A stretch of DNA of 64,000 bases, from positions 1 to 64,000 of the forward strand of contig DAITMF010000001.1 of the NCBI GenBank assembly GCA_036835325.1, written 5' to 3'. Each line of letters starts with the position of its first letter. Position 1 is the first letter of the stretch. The notes under the pieces were generated by a model that had not been told where the DNA came from, did not search any database, and worked only from the letters and a program-made list of their open reading frames with translations. Made by a program: the position numbers and the translations under genes. This document shows, in pieces, positions 41,533 through 50,466 of this stretch. The DNA is from CAMCHP01 sp036835325 (GTDB lineage Bacteria; Bacteroidota; Bacteroidia; Flavobacteriales_D; Sanyastnellaceae).

Positions 41533-42309
41533 TCACGCGCCGGTAAATGCAGGCTTGCGCTTTTCAATAAACGCGGTTGTTCCTTCTTTGAAATCTGCCG
41601 TGCCAAAGCATTTGCCAAAGGCCTCAATTTCAGCCTGCAAGCCGTCGCCGCCGGGTTCAAATCCGGCGCGTACAGCATCCAATGCATAGCCGATGGCCGT
41701 TGGCGACTGCTGTGCAATTTTCGACGCAAGCTTCATGGCGGTCTCCTGCAGGTTCTCAGGCGCAACAACTTGGTTCACCAATCCCCACTGAAGGGCCTCG
41801 TCGGCTTTGATCATGCCGGCTGTGCAAATCATCTCAAGCGCTTTGCCCATACCCACCAAACGCGTTAACCGCTGTGTGCCGCCGTAACCGGGAATAACGC
41901 CCAACGACACTTCAGGCAGCCCCAAGCGAGCATCGCTTGATGCAATGCGCATGTGCGCACTCATGGCCAGTTCGAGACCTCCGCCGAGCGCATAGCCGTT
42001 GATGGCCGCAATCACGGGCTTGTTGAGGTTCTCAACCTTGTTGAAGAGTGCGTGGTGGCCTTCCGCGCTGAGCTTGCGGCCTTCCTCAACGGAGAAATGC
42101 GCAAATTCTTTGATGTCGGCTCCGGCTACAAAGGCCTTCTCACCGGCTCCGGTGATGATTACAGCGCGCACTTCTGTGTTGACGCGCAGCTCATCGAGAA
42201 CACCGCTCAGCTCGCTGATGGTGGCGCTGTTCAATGCATTGAGTTGCGACGGACGGTTCACCGTGACCACGGCGACCGCATCGTTGATGTCGAGCAGTAC
42301 ATTTTCCAT
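41533..42309 (-). CDS. enoyl-CoA hydratase/isomerase-family protein
   Basis: A 258-residue crotonase-fold enzyme. The oxyanion-hole loops are AFVAGADIKEF and NGYALGGGLELAM. The catalytic Glu positions of enoyl-CoA hydratase are present: the first in the ALGGGLELAM helix and the second in RLGLPEVSLGVIPGYGGTQRL. The enzyme likely hydrates short- or medium-chain enoyl-CoA in beta-oxidation or butanoate metabolism. It is alone in its direction, with a TACCTTCG box four bases before the ATG at 42309. RidA lies upstream. Confidence 0.93.
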   Translation of the reverse strand: MENVLLDINDAVAVVTVNRPSQLNALNSATISELSGVLDELRVNTEVRAVIITGAGEKAFVAGADIKEFAHFSVEEGRKLSAEGHHALFNKVENLNKPVIAAINGYALGGGLELAMSAHMRIASSDARLGLPEVSLGVIPGYGGTQRLTRLVGMGKALEMICTAGMIKADEALQWGLVNQVVAPENLQETAMKLASKIAQQSPTAIGYALDAVRAGFEPGGDGLQAEIEAFGKCFGTADFKEGTTAFIEKRKPAFTGA

Positions 42310-42313
42310 GGCG

Positions 42314-42321
42314 CGAAGGTA
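42314..42321 (-). promoter_or_regulatory. -7 box TACCTTCG for the enoyl-CoA hydratase gene
   Basis: On the minus strand it ends four bases before the ATG at 42309. A leaderless transcript is expected. The -33 element is not clear. Confidence 0.5.
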
Positions 42322-42358
42322 CAAAAAGGGCTTTGGGCTCTGAAACTCCGTGCGGGCA

Positions 42359-42790
42359 TCAATCGTCAACTACAGCGATGCACTTCAGCTCAATGGCAAT
42401 CGGTGTTGGCAAGGCATTGATGCAAACGGTTGTGCGGCAAGGCTGATGCTCCATGTGGGCAAAGTACTCGGCATAAATGCGGTTGTACGCCGCAAAATCG
42501 CGTTTCATGTCAACGAGAAACACGGTCACATCAACGAGCTTATCCCATGATGAGCCGGAGGCCTCCAAAACGGCTTTCACGTTGGCAAACACGCTGTGCA
42601 CTTGGGCCTCGAAATCAAAGGCCTTGAAATTGCCGTTGTGGTCGAGTTCGAGGCCGGGCACGCCGCTGTCGTTCGCATCGCTTTTCGGAATGCGCGGCCC
42701 AACGCCCGATAAAAACAAGAGGTTTCCTACGCGGCGGGCGTGCGGGTAGCTCCCTACCGGCTTCGGTGCATTTTCTGCATTGATTGACAT
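42359..42790 (-). CDS. RidA/YjgF-family enamine deaminase
   Basis: A 143-residue protein of the RidA family. Typical features are PVGSYPHARRVGNLLFLSG, an Asn/Asp-rich loop, and PCRTTVCINALPTPIAIELKCIAV at the C-terminus, with the catalytic Arg in CRTTV. RidA hydrolyses reactive enamines and imines formed by PLP enzymes; some close relatives are 2-aminomuconate deaminases. It follows a CATCCATCC motif at its start codon and precedes the enoyl-CoA hydratase gene. Confidence 0.9.
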   Translation of the reverse strand: MSINAENAPKPVGSYPHARRVGNLLFLSGVGPRIPKSDANDSGVPGLELDHNGNFKAFDFEAQVHSVFANVKAVLEASGSSWDKLVDVTVFLVDMKRDFAAYNRIYAEYFAHMEHQPCRTTVCINALPTPIAIELKCIAVVDD

Positions 42791-42792
42791 TC

Positions 42793-42815
42793 GTTTCTTT
42801 TATTGGATGGATGGG
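42793..42815 (-). repeat. CATCCATCC plus A-rich motif before ridA
   Basis: On the minus strand CCCATCCATCC, then AATAAAAGAAACGA, runs into the ridA ATG. The same layout as before hmgA and hppD. Confidence 0.65.
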
Positions 42816-42882
42816 GATGGTTGGTCACCCTTCGGTGTGTCAACACCCCAAGCCGGGTTTGTGTTTCATTGCGGGTGTGCCT

Positions 42883-44289
42883 TTATGGCGCGCGGAAAAA
42901 CGGCACACGGTAATGTGCTCCTTCTACCTCAAGGATGCCATTGTACATCCCTACAGGCACGTCGTGCACGGAAATCTGAAGCTGATGCTCTGCGATTTGG
43001 ATGCGTTTTTCAATGACCATGCGGCCGTTCAGGTCGTACACCCGAAACACCGCCACGGCATTTGAATGGTTCAGCTCTACCGTTAGGGTGTCATTGGTTG
43101 GGTTGGGCCATGCCTTGAGCGACTTGCTCTCTAAGGCAGGAACAGCGGTTGCCACCCCTTCAAAAAGCCACGTGTAGGTAGGCGTGTACTCACCCGCCCA
43201 GTAGTTTTCGTTGTGTTGGCCGTAACTGTGGGCTTCGAGGCGAAGGTTTTGCTCGGTGTACCCTCGTTCAACCAAGATGGCTTCCATGGCCTCCATGTTC
43301 GAGACCATGGTGGTACTTTCATTGGTTCCGCCCAACATAAAAATGCGGGTATCGGGCAGAACGGTGTGGCTCTCAGCAAGTGTGTAAATGCCGTTGGTGA
43401 ACCAGAACGAGGGCGACATCACGCCTGCTTTTCCGAAGGTTTCGCCGTGTTCGAGCACCAAGTACATGGCCATCAGGCCACCGAGCGAACTTCCCATCAC
43501 AGCCGTTGTCGTACGGCCGGGTTGAGTTCTGAACAGGCCATCAATCAAGGGTTTTAAATCGTTAACCAAGAAATCTGCAAATGCCGCTGCATCGCCGCCG
43601 CCGTACTGAGGGTTTTCCCAGGCGCTGTACTCGTTGATGCGCTCGGCGCCGCCGTTGTCAATGGCCACAACGATCGCATCGACAACACCGTTCGGAAGGC
43701 TTTCCATTGATTCGTCGACGCCCCACTCACCGGCAAAGCTGGTCGCGGAATCAAACACGTTTTGTCCATCGAGCATGTACACCACCGGATAGAAGTTCGC
43801 GCTCGTTGTGTAATCAGCCGGCAAATACACCCACACACGGCGCGTGCGGTTGAGCTGCGGAATGGGGAGCACTGTACTCAGCACGCGCAGGTCACCGCTG
43901 GCCGTTGGCGTTCCGGGAAAATCTTCCCATCCTGCGATCGACAGGTCAAGCACGCCGCCGTTCACGAAAACGACCGAGCGATTGGCAAGGAATCCGCCGG
44001 TTGCAGTGCCTTCAACGCGAGCCCAATCGCCTCGGGTAAACTTGAATTCGAAAGGAGCGCCGTCCGTCCATCCATCCAAAACAAATAAAAATGTCCCATC
44101 CGACTGAGGCACAAGCACATGGTTAAGCGAAGCCGGATTCCAATCGTTGAATTCACCCGCCACATGCAGGGTCTCCAATATCGGGGTGTAGTACTGCGGC
44201 ACCGAAACCGATAAGGTCATTTGGGCCGTGATTGCCGAGGCAAACAGATTGAGAAACAGAACGAAAGCTACGCGCATTAACGAATTCAT
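42883..44289 (-). CDS. secreted esterase (PF00756 type) with N-terminal carbohydrate-binding-like domain and T9SS sorting domain
   Basis: A 468-residue secreted esterase. The signal peptide lies at 1-23. Residues about 30-120 resemble an AMPK/starch-binding-like beta-sandwich (HVAGEFNDWNPAS). The esterase D domain follows (about 140-380): catalytic Ser in MGSSLGGLMAMY, with YPVVYMLDGQNVFD at the start and a His in EAHSYGQHNENYW. The last 80 residues are a type A sorting domain (KAWPNPTNDTLTVEL, then RVYDLNGRMVIEK). Iron-trilactone or cell-wall ester hydrolysis are both known for the family. A second ATG four codons later (44277) is a close alternative. A CATCCATCC A-rich copy is at 44069. Confidence 0.87.
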   Translation of the reverse strand: MNSLMRVAFVLFLNLFASAITAQMTLSVSVPQYYTPILETLHVAGEFNDWNPASLNHVLVPQSDGTFLFVLDGWTDGAPFEFKFTRGDWARVEGTATGGFLANRSVVFVNGGVLDLSIAGWEDFPGTPTASGDLRVLSTVLPIPQLNRTRRVWVYLPADYTTSANFYPVVYMLDGQNVFDSATSFAGEWGVDESMESLPNGVVDAIVVAIDNGGAERINEYSAWENPQYGGGDAAAFADFLVNDLKPLIDGLFRTQPGRTTTAVMGSSLGGLMAMYLVLEHGETFGKAGVMSPSFWFTNGIYTLAESHTVLPDTRIFMLGGTNESTTMVSNMEAMEAILVERGYTEQNLRLEAHSYGQHNENYWAGEYTPTYTWLFEGVATAVPALESKSLKAWPNPTNDTLTVELNHSNAVAVFRVYDLNGRMVIEKRIQIAEHQLQISVHDVPVGMYNGILEVEGAHYRVPFFRAP

Positions 44290-44297
44290 TTGCCTTG

Positions 44298-44305
44298 CCA
44301 AGTTA
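44298..44305 (-). promoter_or_regulatory. -7 box TAACTTGG for the esterase gene
   Basis: On the minus strand it ends eight bases before the ATG at 44289. It faces a plus-strand TAACTTGC box 28 bases away, so the two promoters are divergent. Confidence 0.45.
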
Positions 44306-44333
44306 CGCAAAGCGGCGGTACCATGGCAATGTG

Positions 44334-44341
44334 TAACTTGC
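44334..44341 (+). promoter_or_regulatory. -7 box TAACTTGC for the aminopeptidase P gene
   Basis: It ends 18 bases before the ATG at 44360. No TTG was found at 18-21 bases. Confidence 0.4.
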
Positions 44342-44359
44342 GGCAAAGAAATTGAAGCC

Positions 44360-45649
44360 ATGCGTTACCAAGCCCTCCCCGCCGAAATGTACATCAGCAA
44401 CCGTTTGCGTTTTGTTCAGCAAATGCAAGCGGGCGGATTGGCCGTTTTTTTCTCAAACGACATCATGCCAACCAGTGCCGACGGCAGCATGCCGTTCAAG
44501 CAGGCCACTGACCTGTTTTACTTGACCGGTGTTGACCAAGAGGAAACGATTCTCATTCTCTTCCCGGATGCCCACATTGCGCGCAACCGCGAGATCCTTT
44601 TTGTGCGTGAAACCAACGATGAAATCGCGATTTGGGAAGGCGCAAAGCTCAACAAAGAGCAAGCTTGGACCGTTTCAGGTGTGCGCACCGTGCATTGGAC
44701 AAACGATTTCGACAAGGTTTTGCGTCAGCTCATGGCTGAGGCATCCTGCCTGTACCTGAACAACAACGAGCACATGCGCTCATCGAACGAAGTTGAAACG
44801 CGTACTGAACGACTGAACGCCAAATTGCGTGCAGCGTATCCGAACTACCGCGTTGAGCGCAGCGCGCCGCTCTTGCACCGCATCCGCGCCGTTAAGACAT
44901 CCGACGAAGTCGAACAAATGCAACGCGCCTGTGACATCACCAAGGCCGGATTTGAACGCGTGCTGAAGTTTGTGAAGCCGGGCGTGATGGAGTACGAAAT
45001 CGAGGCCGAATACGCGCATGAATTTCTGCGTCGCGGCTCGCGCGGTTTTGCCTACACACCCATTATTGCGAGCGGATTTAACGCATGCGTGTTGCACTAC
45101 ATCGAGAACGACGCGCAATGCAAAGCAGGAGATGTTTTGCTCATGGATGTGGGCGCCGAGTACGGCAATTACGCCTCAGACATGACCCGCTGCATACCCG
45201 TGAGCGGACGGTTCACCGACCGCCAAAAAGCAGTGTACAATGCAGTGTTGAGCGTTATGCGCGATGCCATGAAACTGCTGCGTACGGGCGTCTCATTGCA
45301 CGATTACCACCGTCAAGTGGGCGAATTGATGACCGAGCAACTGCTGCTTTTGAAGCTCATTGATCGCCACGATGTGGAGAAACAAAATCCCGAATGGCCG
45401 GCGTACAAGAAGTACTTCATGCACGGCACCAGCCATTTCTTGGGTCTTGATGTGCACGACGTTGGCCTGTGGCATGAGCCCATTCAAGCAGGCCATGTGT
45501 TCACGGTTGAGCCGGGCATTTACATTCGTGAGGAGTCGTTGGGCATTCGCTTGGAGAACGACATTGTGATCACGCAAGAAGGTTTCATTGACTTGATGGG
45601 ACACATTCCGCTCGAAGCGGAGGCGATTGAAGAGGCAATGAACAGCTGA
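44360..45649 (+). CDS. pepP: aminopeptidase P (Xaa-Pro aminopeptidase)
   Basis: Removes an N-terminal residue preceding proline. The protein has 429 residues from the ATG at 44360; upstream codons do not form a natural start. The N-terminal domain (about 1-165) is followed by the pita-bread catalytic domain. Metal ligands appear in LMDVGAEYGNYASDMTR (two Asp), HGTSHFLGLDVHD (His), TVEPGIYI (Glu) and LENDIVI (Glu). No signal peptide is present, so it is cytoplasmic. Confidence 0.95.
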   Translation: MRYQALPAEMYISNRLRFVQQMQAGGLAVFFSNDIMPTSADGSMPFKQATDLFYLTGVDQEETILILFPDAHIARNREILFVRETNDEIAIWEGAKLNKEQAWTVSGVRTVHWTNDFDKVLRQLMAEASCLYLNNNEHMRSSNEVETRTERLNAKLRAAYPNYRVERSAPLLHRIRAVKTSDEVEQMQRACDITKAGFERVLKFVKPGVMEYEIEAEYAHEFLRRGSRGFAYTPIIASGFNACVLHYIENDAQCKAGDVLLMDVGAEYGNYASDMTRCIPVSGRFTDRQKAVYNAVLSVMRDAMKLLRTGVSLHDYHRQVGELMTEQLLLLKLIDRHDVEKQNPEWPAYKKYFMHGTSHFLGLDVHDVGLWHEPIQAGHVFTVEPGIYIREESLGIRLENDIVITQEGFIDLMGHIPLEAEAIEEAMNS

Positions 45650-45747
45650 TTCGCACCCCCGGCGTACCCAAAGCCACCGACTGCTCATTAAAGCGTTGGC
45701 CTTCGCGAAAGAGCATCGAGTTTTGCATAGTAATAATGTGAAACACG

Positions 45748-46326
45748 ATGAAACGCTTTATCTTCATGGCTTGCTCGGCCGCTTTGTTTTTGGTTGGATG
45801 TGAGAAAGACGACGAGTCAAATACGCCAACCCCATCACCCCCTTCGGTTACTGTTGCGCACAGCTATGTCAACAGTGAAGAGGGCTCTAGCTTCACGCTT
45901 ACCCTTCCTGACGGCTCGATTGAAAACCTAAGCGGCAGCACCATCATTGGGTGGGACACCGGCTCATTGCTCAATTTAAATTACTTCAAGCAGTTGCGCA
46001 TTTCAAGCGGTGGCAGAACATTTTACCTCAGGTACAATTTGGTCAATGGAAGCACCTGGCGCGATGAAGTTGAACAAACCCACAGCCTTTACAACACACC
46101 ATTTTTACTGCAGTTTTCTTCTGACATGAGCGATACGGTTGTTGAGTGGTACTGTCCGTCATGCCAAGACATCAACGGCAATGCTTCCGGAACAGTAACA
46201 CTGCTGCTCGATGTAAACACGCCTCTTGGTGTGTACGACATGGTCGGCGAGGTTGATGCAACGTTCACACAAGGCTGGGATCAATACCATGTTACCGGCA
46301 AATTTTGGGCGCAGAATCTCGACTAA
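45748..46326 (+). CDS. lipoprotein of unknown function
   Basis: A 192-residue lipoprotein with lipobox Leu-Val-Gly-Cys near residue 18 and a Pro/Ser/Thr-rich linker. The rest appears beta-rich with one CPSC motif near residue 136. I do not recognise a family. It follows pepP by about 100 bases and has a strong terminator. Confidence 0.75.
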   Translation: MKRFIFMACSAALFLVGCEKDDESNTPTPSPPSVTVAHSYVNSEEGSSFTLTLPDGSIENLSGSTIIGWDTGSLLNLNYFKQLRISSGGRTFYLRYNLVNGSTWRDEVEQTHSLYNTPFLLQFSSDMSDTVVEWYCPSCQDINGNASGTVTLLLDVNTPLGVYDMVGEVDATFTQGWDQYHVTGKFWAQNLD

Positions 46327-46345
46327 GCGCTTACACTGAAAAACG

Positions 46346-46380
46346 AAAGGCCCACCCTTTGCGGGGTGGGCCTTTCTTGT
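46346..46380 (+). terminator. terminator of the lipoprotein gene
   Basis: A 12-base perfect stem (AAAGGCCCACCC), loop TTTGCG, then CTTGTTTTC. The strong stem could also end the convergent gene at 46418. Confidence 0.88.
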
Positions 46381-46417
46381 TTTCTACTCGAATTCCTTTC
46401 AGAGAAAGGCATGCGTT

Positions 46418-48922
46418 TTATTGGCGAACGAGTCGCTCGATGTGACGTTCATGGCCATTGAGTACTTGCACGAGGTAAACACCTGCGGGGAACTGATTGG
46501 CATCAAAAGTGACACGCAAACGCTCTTGGTCAAGACCAAATTCACGTGTGAACACCACACGGCCTTGAAGGTCAAACACGTGAACGCTCATGGCTTCATC
46601 GCCATTGCCGTTGAAAATATCGAGGTTTACGTTGCCCTCAGCCGGATTCGGGTACAGATCAACCTCCATCGGGTCGAAGATTCCATTCACCGATGGTCCG
46701 TTCTGTGAATGAAGGCATGAGCCATCGTCTTCGGTGGCAGATGGGTTGTAGTTGAGTGCTGATGGGTCAGTACATCCCGCAATTTCAGCGCCTTCACATT
46801 GGCTGTTGATGGCCACCGGAATTGACGTGAAGTCTCCACTTGCAAGGGTTCCGCTGGCGTAGTTTCCTCCGTTTACACTTTGCAAAACGAAGCTGCCACC
46901 GTTCCAACCATCGCCAAACGAATCGTAGAGTTCAATGGTGTAGCAGCCGTCTTCGATGCAGAGCAGCTCAGTGGATACCGCGTAATTGTTGTAGGCGTCT
47001 CCCTCGGCGGCTACGGTGCCATCGGCAGCAATGAGCGCCCAGCTAACCTCATAGCCCCAGGCTTGGGTGCTGATGATCATAATGACTTCATTGGCGGTGC
47101 AAGGCCCCGGGAATTCGCATGAACCGTCGTCTTGCGTTGCTTCAGGATTGTAATTGAGCGCCGATGCGTCGGTGCAGCCCATCACCGGAATGCACTCGTT
47201 GACCTCGTAGTTGAGGTAGCAGGTGCCCATGTCGCCGAAGTAGCCGTCGACCATCAAGATGTAGGTGGTATTTGGCGCAAGTTCTCCGCAGCCAAAAGTG
47301 AAGGCCGAGAGCAAGCCCTGTCCGCTATTGCCGTCGCAGTAAATCATTTCACCGCCGCATTCGGTAAAGAGGCCGAACTGAGTGTCAGTGAGGGTGTTGG
47401 AGCCATCAGCAATGGCTTCAATGTGGATGCTCGCTGAATCAGCCGGTGTTGTAAAAGTGAACCATACGCTGGTTTGCTCGCCCTCACCGCTTCCGAAGGC
47501 CCAGCACTGACCCCAAACGTTCTCGTTCTGGAAGGCGTTTACGTTGCTAATTAGCTGAATGCCAGGAACCAGCGCTGTGGCATTTGCGCACAAGTCGTTA
47601 TCAGGCGCCGGGTAGGTGCATGAGCCATCATTAAATTGCGCATTGGCATCGTAGTTGGTCGCTGAAGGGTCAGTACACCCGAAAGCGAGTTCATCGCATT
47701 CGCTATTGATGCTCACGACATACGCCATTGAATTCGCTCCGAAGCCGCCGCCGATATTGTCTCCCGGTAACAGCTGGTATACACCTGAGAACCCGGTTGT
47801 TTCAAGGATGAGCGACCCTCCAGGTGCATTCTGACCGCCAACATTCTGCAGGTACAGCGTGTAGCAGCCGTCTGCAAGGCAGAGTGTATCCATGGCGATG
47901 GCACTTCCAAAGTTGTTCACACCCGTTGCAACCTGTTGTGAATTTTCATCGGTGAGGAACCAGAAAATTTGATTGAGCGGTGAAGAAGACCAAAGCGTTG
48001 CCGTTACGGTGTTCAAGCCCGTACAATCAATTGGGTACGCGCAGCTTCCATCATCAAACGATGCGCCAGCATCAAAATTGAGCGCATCTTGGTCGGTGCA
48101 GCCACCGTACGGACATGCAGTTCCGCTAAGGGAGAAGGCCACTTCACCGAATTGCTGACCCGGTTGCAAGCTTCCGGTCACTACTTGGTTTCCGTTGTAG
48201 TTGACCCAGAAGTAACCGTTGTACCATCCGTTGGGACCTGTAGTATTGCTCATCAGTGCGTTCAAGCATTCGCCGGGCGGCAAACACAGCTCGAAGTATT
48301 CAATGGCTGCGTTACCGAGGTTGCTGGCTTCAAACAAAAGATTGCCGTTCTCGCCAAACAACTCGAGCTGTACTTGGTTTCCGTTCGAGAAGGTGCAGAT
48401 GTAAAGCGAAACCAACACGCCCTCTTCGCATTCTTGCGAATACTGGCACGAGCCGTTGTCAACCGTCGCCCAAGGTTGGTAGTTGATGGCTGAAGGGTCA
48501 GTGCAGCCGGGTATTTGGTTGCCGGTTGAACCGCCTCCGCAGCCATCGGTGTAAATGCCGAAGCCCACGCTGCCGAATTCACCATCGGCCAAGCCGGGAA
48601 GGCTCACCATGGTGCTGTCATAGCTCAAGGTGATTGAGCCTCCGTTCCAGCCGTCGCCAAAGCCGTCGTATTGGTTGAGGATGTAACAGCCTACAGGCAA
48701 ACAAAGCTCACCGGTGTAGGTCGTGTAGTTTTGAGGGTTACTGGTCAGGTTTTCAAGAGAGTAAATAACAACACCGCTATCATTGACAATGTCGAAATCA
48801 ATCTCAAAGGCCCATTGACCGGTTTGAAGTACGAAGGTCGCATTGACGCCTTCGCATTGTGCTTTGGCTGATTGGCTCAAAAACAGAGCCGAAATGGCCA
48901 AAAACAGGGTAACGATTCTCAT
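46418..48922 (-). CDS. secreted protein with five GCTDPxAxNY Cys repeats and T9SS type A sorting domain
   Basis: An 834-residue secreted protein. The signal peptide (1-21, ending Ala-Lys-Ala-Gln) is followed by several beta-sandwich units with Cys. Five short repeats of the form GCTDPSAxNY, about 21 residues, ending DDGSC are seen, spaced through the protein. Two of the sandwiches share CYxxxxYDxFGDGWNGGS, a carbohydrate-binding-like pattern. The last 80 residues are a type A sorting domain (VDLYPNPAEGNVNLDI, then HVFDLQGRVVF, ending IERLVRQ). The Cys repeats may bind metal or form disulphides. A similar repeat occurs once in the protein at 1181-2173. A TACCTTCC box lies about 25 bases before the ATG. 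Confidence 0.88.
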   Translation of the reverse strand: MRIVTLFLAISALFLSQSAKAQCEGVNATFVLQTGQWAFEIDFDIVNDSGVVIYSLENLTSNPQNYTTYTGELCLPVGCYILNQYDGFGDGWNGGSITLSYDSTMVSLPGLADGEFGSVGFGIYTDGCGGGSTGNQIPGCTDPSAINYQPWATVDNGSCQYSQECEEGVLVSLYICTFSNGNQVQLELFGENGNLLFEASNLGNAAIEYFELCLPPGECLNALMSNTTGPNGWYNGYFWVNYNGNQVVTGSLQPGQQFGEVAFSLSGTACPYGGCTDQDALNFDAGASFDDGSCAYPIDCTGLNTVTATLWSSSPLNQIFWFLTDENSQQVATGVNNFGSAIAMDTLCLADGCYTLYLQNVGGQNAPGGSLILETTGFSGVYQLLPGDNIGGGFGANSMAYVVSINSECDELAFGCTDPSATNYDANAQFNDGSCTYPAPDNDLCANATALVPGIQLISNVNAFQNENVWGQCWAFGSGEGEQTSVWFTFTTPADSASIHIEAIADGSNTLTDTQFGLFTECGGEMIYCDGNSGQGLLSAFTFGCGELAPNTTYILMVDGYFGDMGTCYLNYEVNECIPVMGCTDASALNYNPEATQDDGSCEFPGPCTANEVIMIISTQAWGYEVSWALIAADGTVAAEGDAYNNYAVSTELLCIEDGCYTIELYDSFGDGWNGGSFVLQSVNGGNYASGTLASGDFTSIPVAINSQCEGAEIAGCTDPSALNYNPSATEDDGSCLHSQNGPSVNGIFDPMEVDLYPNPAEGNVNLDIFNGNGDEAMSVHVFDLQGRVVFTREFGLDQERLRVTFDANQFPAGVYLVQVLNGHERHIERLVRQ

Positions 48923-49059
48923 GGTTTAATTGGTTTTGGTTGGATGTGGAAGGTAATCTTCCCGCCCTGTATCAGCCGCACAAAGGAATGACGTCGCCAA
49001 AACCAAAAAAGTTGCCTCCAGAACCCCAAAAGGCATCTTTATACTCGGATGCTTTTCGT

Positions 49060-50277
49060 TTATGGTTCCATGATGCGGCCCATGAAGAGCACGTTTTGAG
49101 TCGTGTCATCCATAATGAAAAACAAAAACGGATGGTCGGCATAAAAGCGTTTGGGTAGTTCCATGGGCTCAAAGTGTGCTGAAGAAGTGGTCATCATCAC
49201 AATGGCGGTAGCTGCAGCCGCCTCGGTGCCTTTCTCATCAACCTCAACGAAGGCTTTGTGAACCACTTCTGAAATCTTGAGGCCTTCTTTGGTGCTCATG
49301 CCTGAGAAGTTGGCCCCGTCGCTGAAGGCGATTTTCATGTCCATCGCTTTGAGCGTTTCGCTTAGGGTAATGGGCTGGGTCATTTTGAACTTGGGCAAGA
49401 GTACATCGACTTTTTCACGGTTCATGTAAACCTTTTGAAGATCCGCCAACTTGAGGTTCTCTTCAAGCTTGGAGATTTCGCCGCGTTGGTGGGGAAGCGC
49501 GATGACCATGCTGTGCTTGCCTCCCTTGTAGGGGATGCGCAACCACTTGGCCTCTTTGGTTTCGGCGTAGTTGAGGTGCTCATTGCGCGACATGAACTTG
49601 CGTTGTTCAGTGCGCCCGTCAACCGTGTAGAAGCTTTGTTCGCGGGTATGGTCTTCGTTGAAGGCTTTCTCCCAGTCGGCTTTGAAGTAAATGGCATTGG
49701 TCAACACCATGCGGGTTTGAGGCGTAATCATGCCCGGTTGCAGCAGGTCTTTGATGCGGTCTTTGGTTTGATCGGCCACCCAATCGTTGATTTTGATGCG
49801 CGAGGCCTCGGTTTTGGTAGCATAGTCGAGGTTCACCAACGGAGCTCCGTAAGCAAAGCCGGTTTTGGCAAGGTATTCAGGCGACGCTTCGAAATCGTTG
49901 GCTCCCCACAGACGGTTGGCGATGTTGAGTTCAATCGTGCCGTCTGCTGACCTGAGCAATTGCTTCAGGTAATCACCGTAGGCCGCGTGAAAAGCACCGG
50001 TATTGTCGCTGAAGTGCATTACGCGTTGAATTTCTTCGCTCGTGCTGCCTTCTGCTCCGGCATATGCCATTGCGAAAGCGGTTGAAATGCTGAATGGCGA
50101 AAAGAAGAGGTTGCCCTCTTTTTCGGTACGCAATTGGTGGTACAGCGCCTCGGCAAAGCGGTTGTTGCCGGCCGCAACCGAAGCTACGGTAGGTTTGCCG
50201 GTGTTAAGCGGCTGTGACATGAGCATCATGGGCGCAAGCGCTGCTGTGGAAAGTACTACGGACAAGCTTCGTTTCAT
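49060..50277 (-). CDS. secreted serpin (serine protease inhibitor)
   Basis: A 405-residue exported serpin. The signal peptide is at about 1-22. Family blocks NLFFSPFSISTAFAMAYAGA, LTNAIYFKADWEKAF and PFLFFIMDDTTQNVLFMGRI are clear. The reactive loop follows VHKAFVEVDEKGTEAAAATA, an inhibitory-type hinge with small residues. Counting from the hinge Glu puts P1-P1' at a Thr-Ser pair. Serpins trap serine proteases covalently; in bacteria they may protect against predators, hosts or self-made peptidases. The neighbouring M1 and esterase genes are not direct targets. A weakened CCATCCTTCCCC motif lies near the start. Confidence 0.93.
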   Translation of the reverse strand: MKRSLSVVLSTAALAPMMLMSQPLNTGKPTVASVAAGNNRFAEALYHQLRTEKEGNLFFSPFSISTAFAMAYAGAEGSTSEEIQRVMHFSDNTGAFHAAYGDYLKQLLRSADGTIELNIANRLWGANDFEASPEYLAKTGFAYGAPLVNLDYATKTEASRIKINDWVADQTKDRIKDLLQPGMITPQTRMVLTNAIYFKADWEKAFNEDHTREQSFYTVDGRTEQRKFMSRNEHLNYAETKEAKWLRIPYKGGKHSMVIALPHQRGEISKLEENLKLADLQKVYMNREKVDVLLPKFKMTQPITLSETLKAMDMKIAFSDGANFSGMSTKEGLKISEVVHKAFVEVDEKGTEAAAATAIVMMTTSSAHFEPMELPKRFYADHPFLFFIMDDTTQNVLFMGRIMEP

Positions 50278-50466
50278 TGTTCTTTGTTTTGGGGAAGGAT
50301 GGTTTTACATAACGCAAATGCTGTGCCGAAAATTCCGATGGCCACCAAAACGGAGCTGTATCGTTTTCTTTGAGGGGATAATTCCGGTTCTGATTTCGGG
50401 CTTTTTGGCCTTGCCATCCTTCAGTGGCATTGCCCCAGAGCTCAATTTTACACCACAACAGAGCCC

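Noticed and set aside
48940..49158. Plus-strand ORF between the Cys-repeat gene and the serpin gene
   Set aside because: It crosses into serpin coding sequence, has no domain and shows shadow composition.
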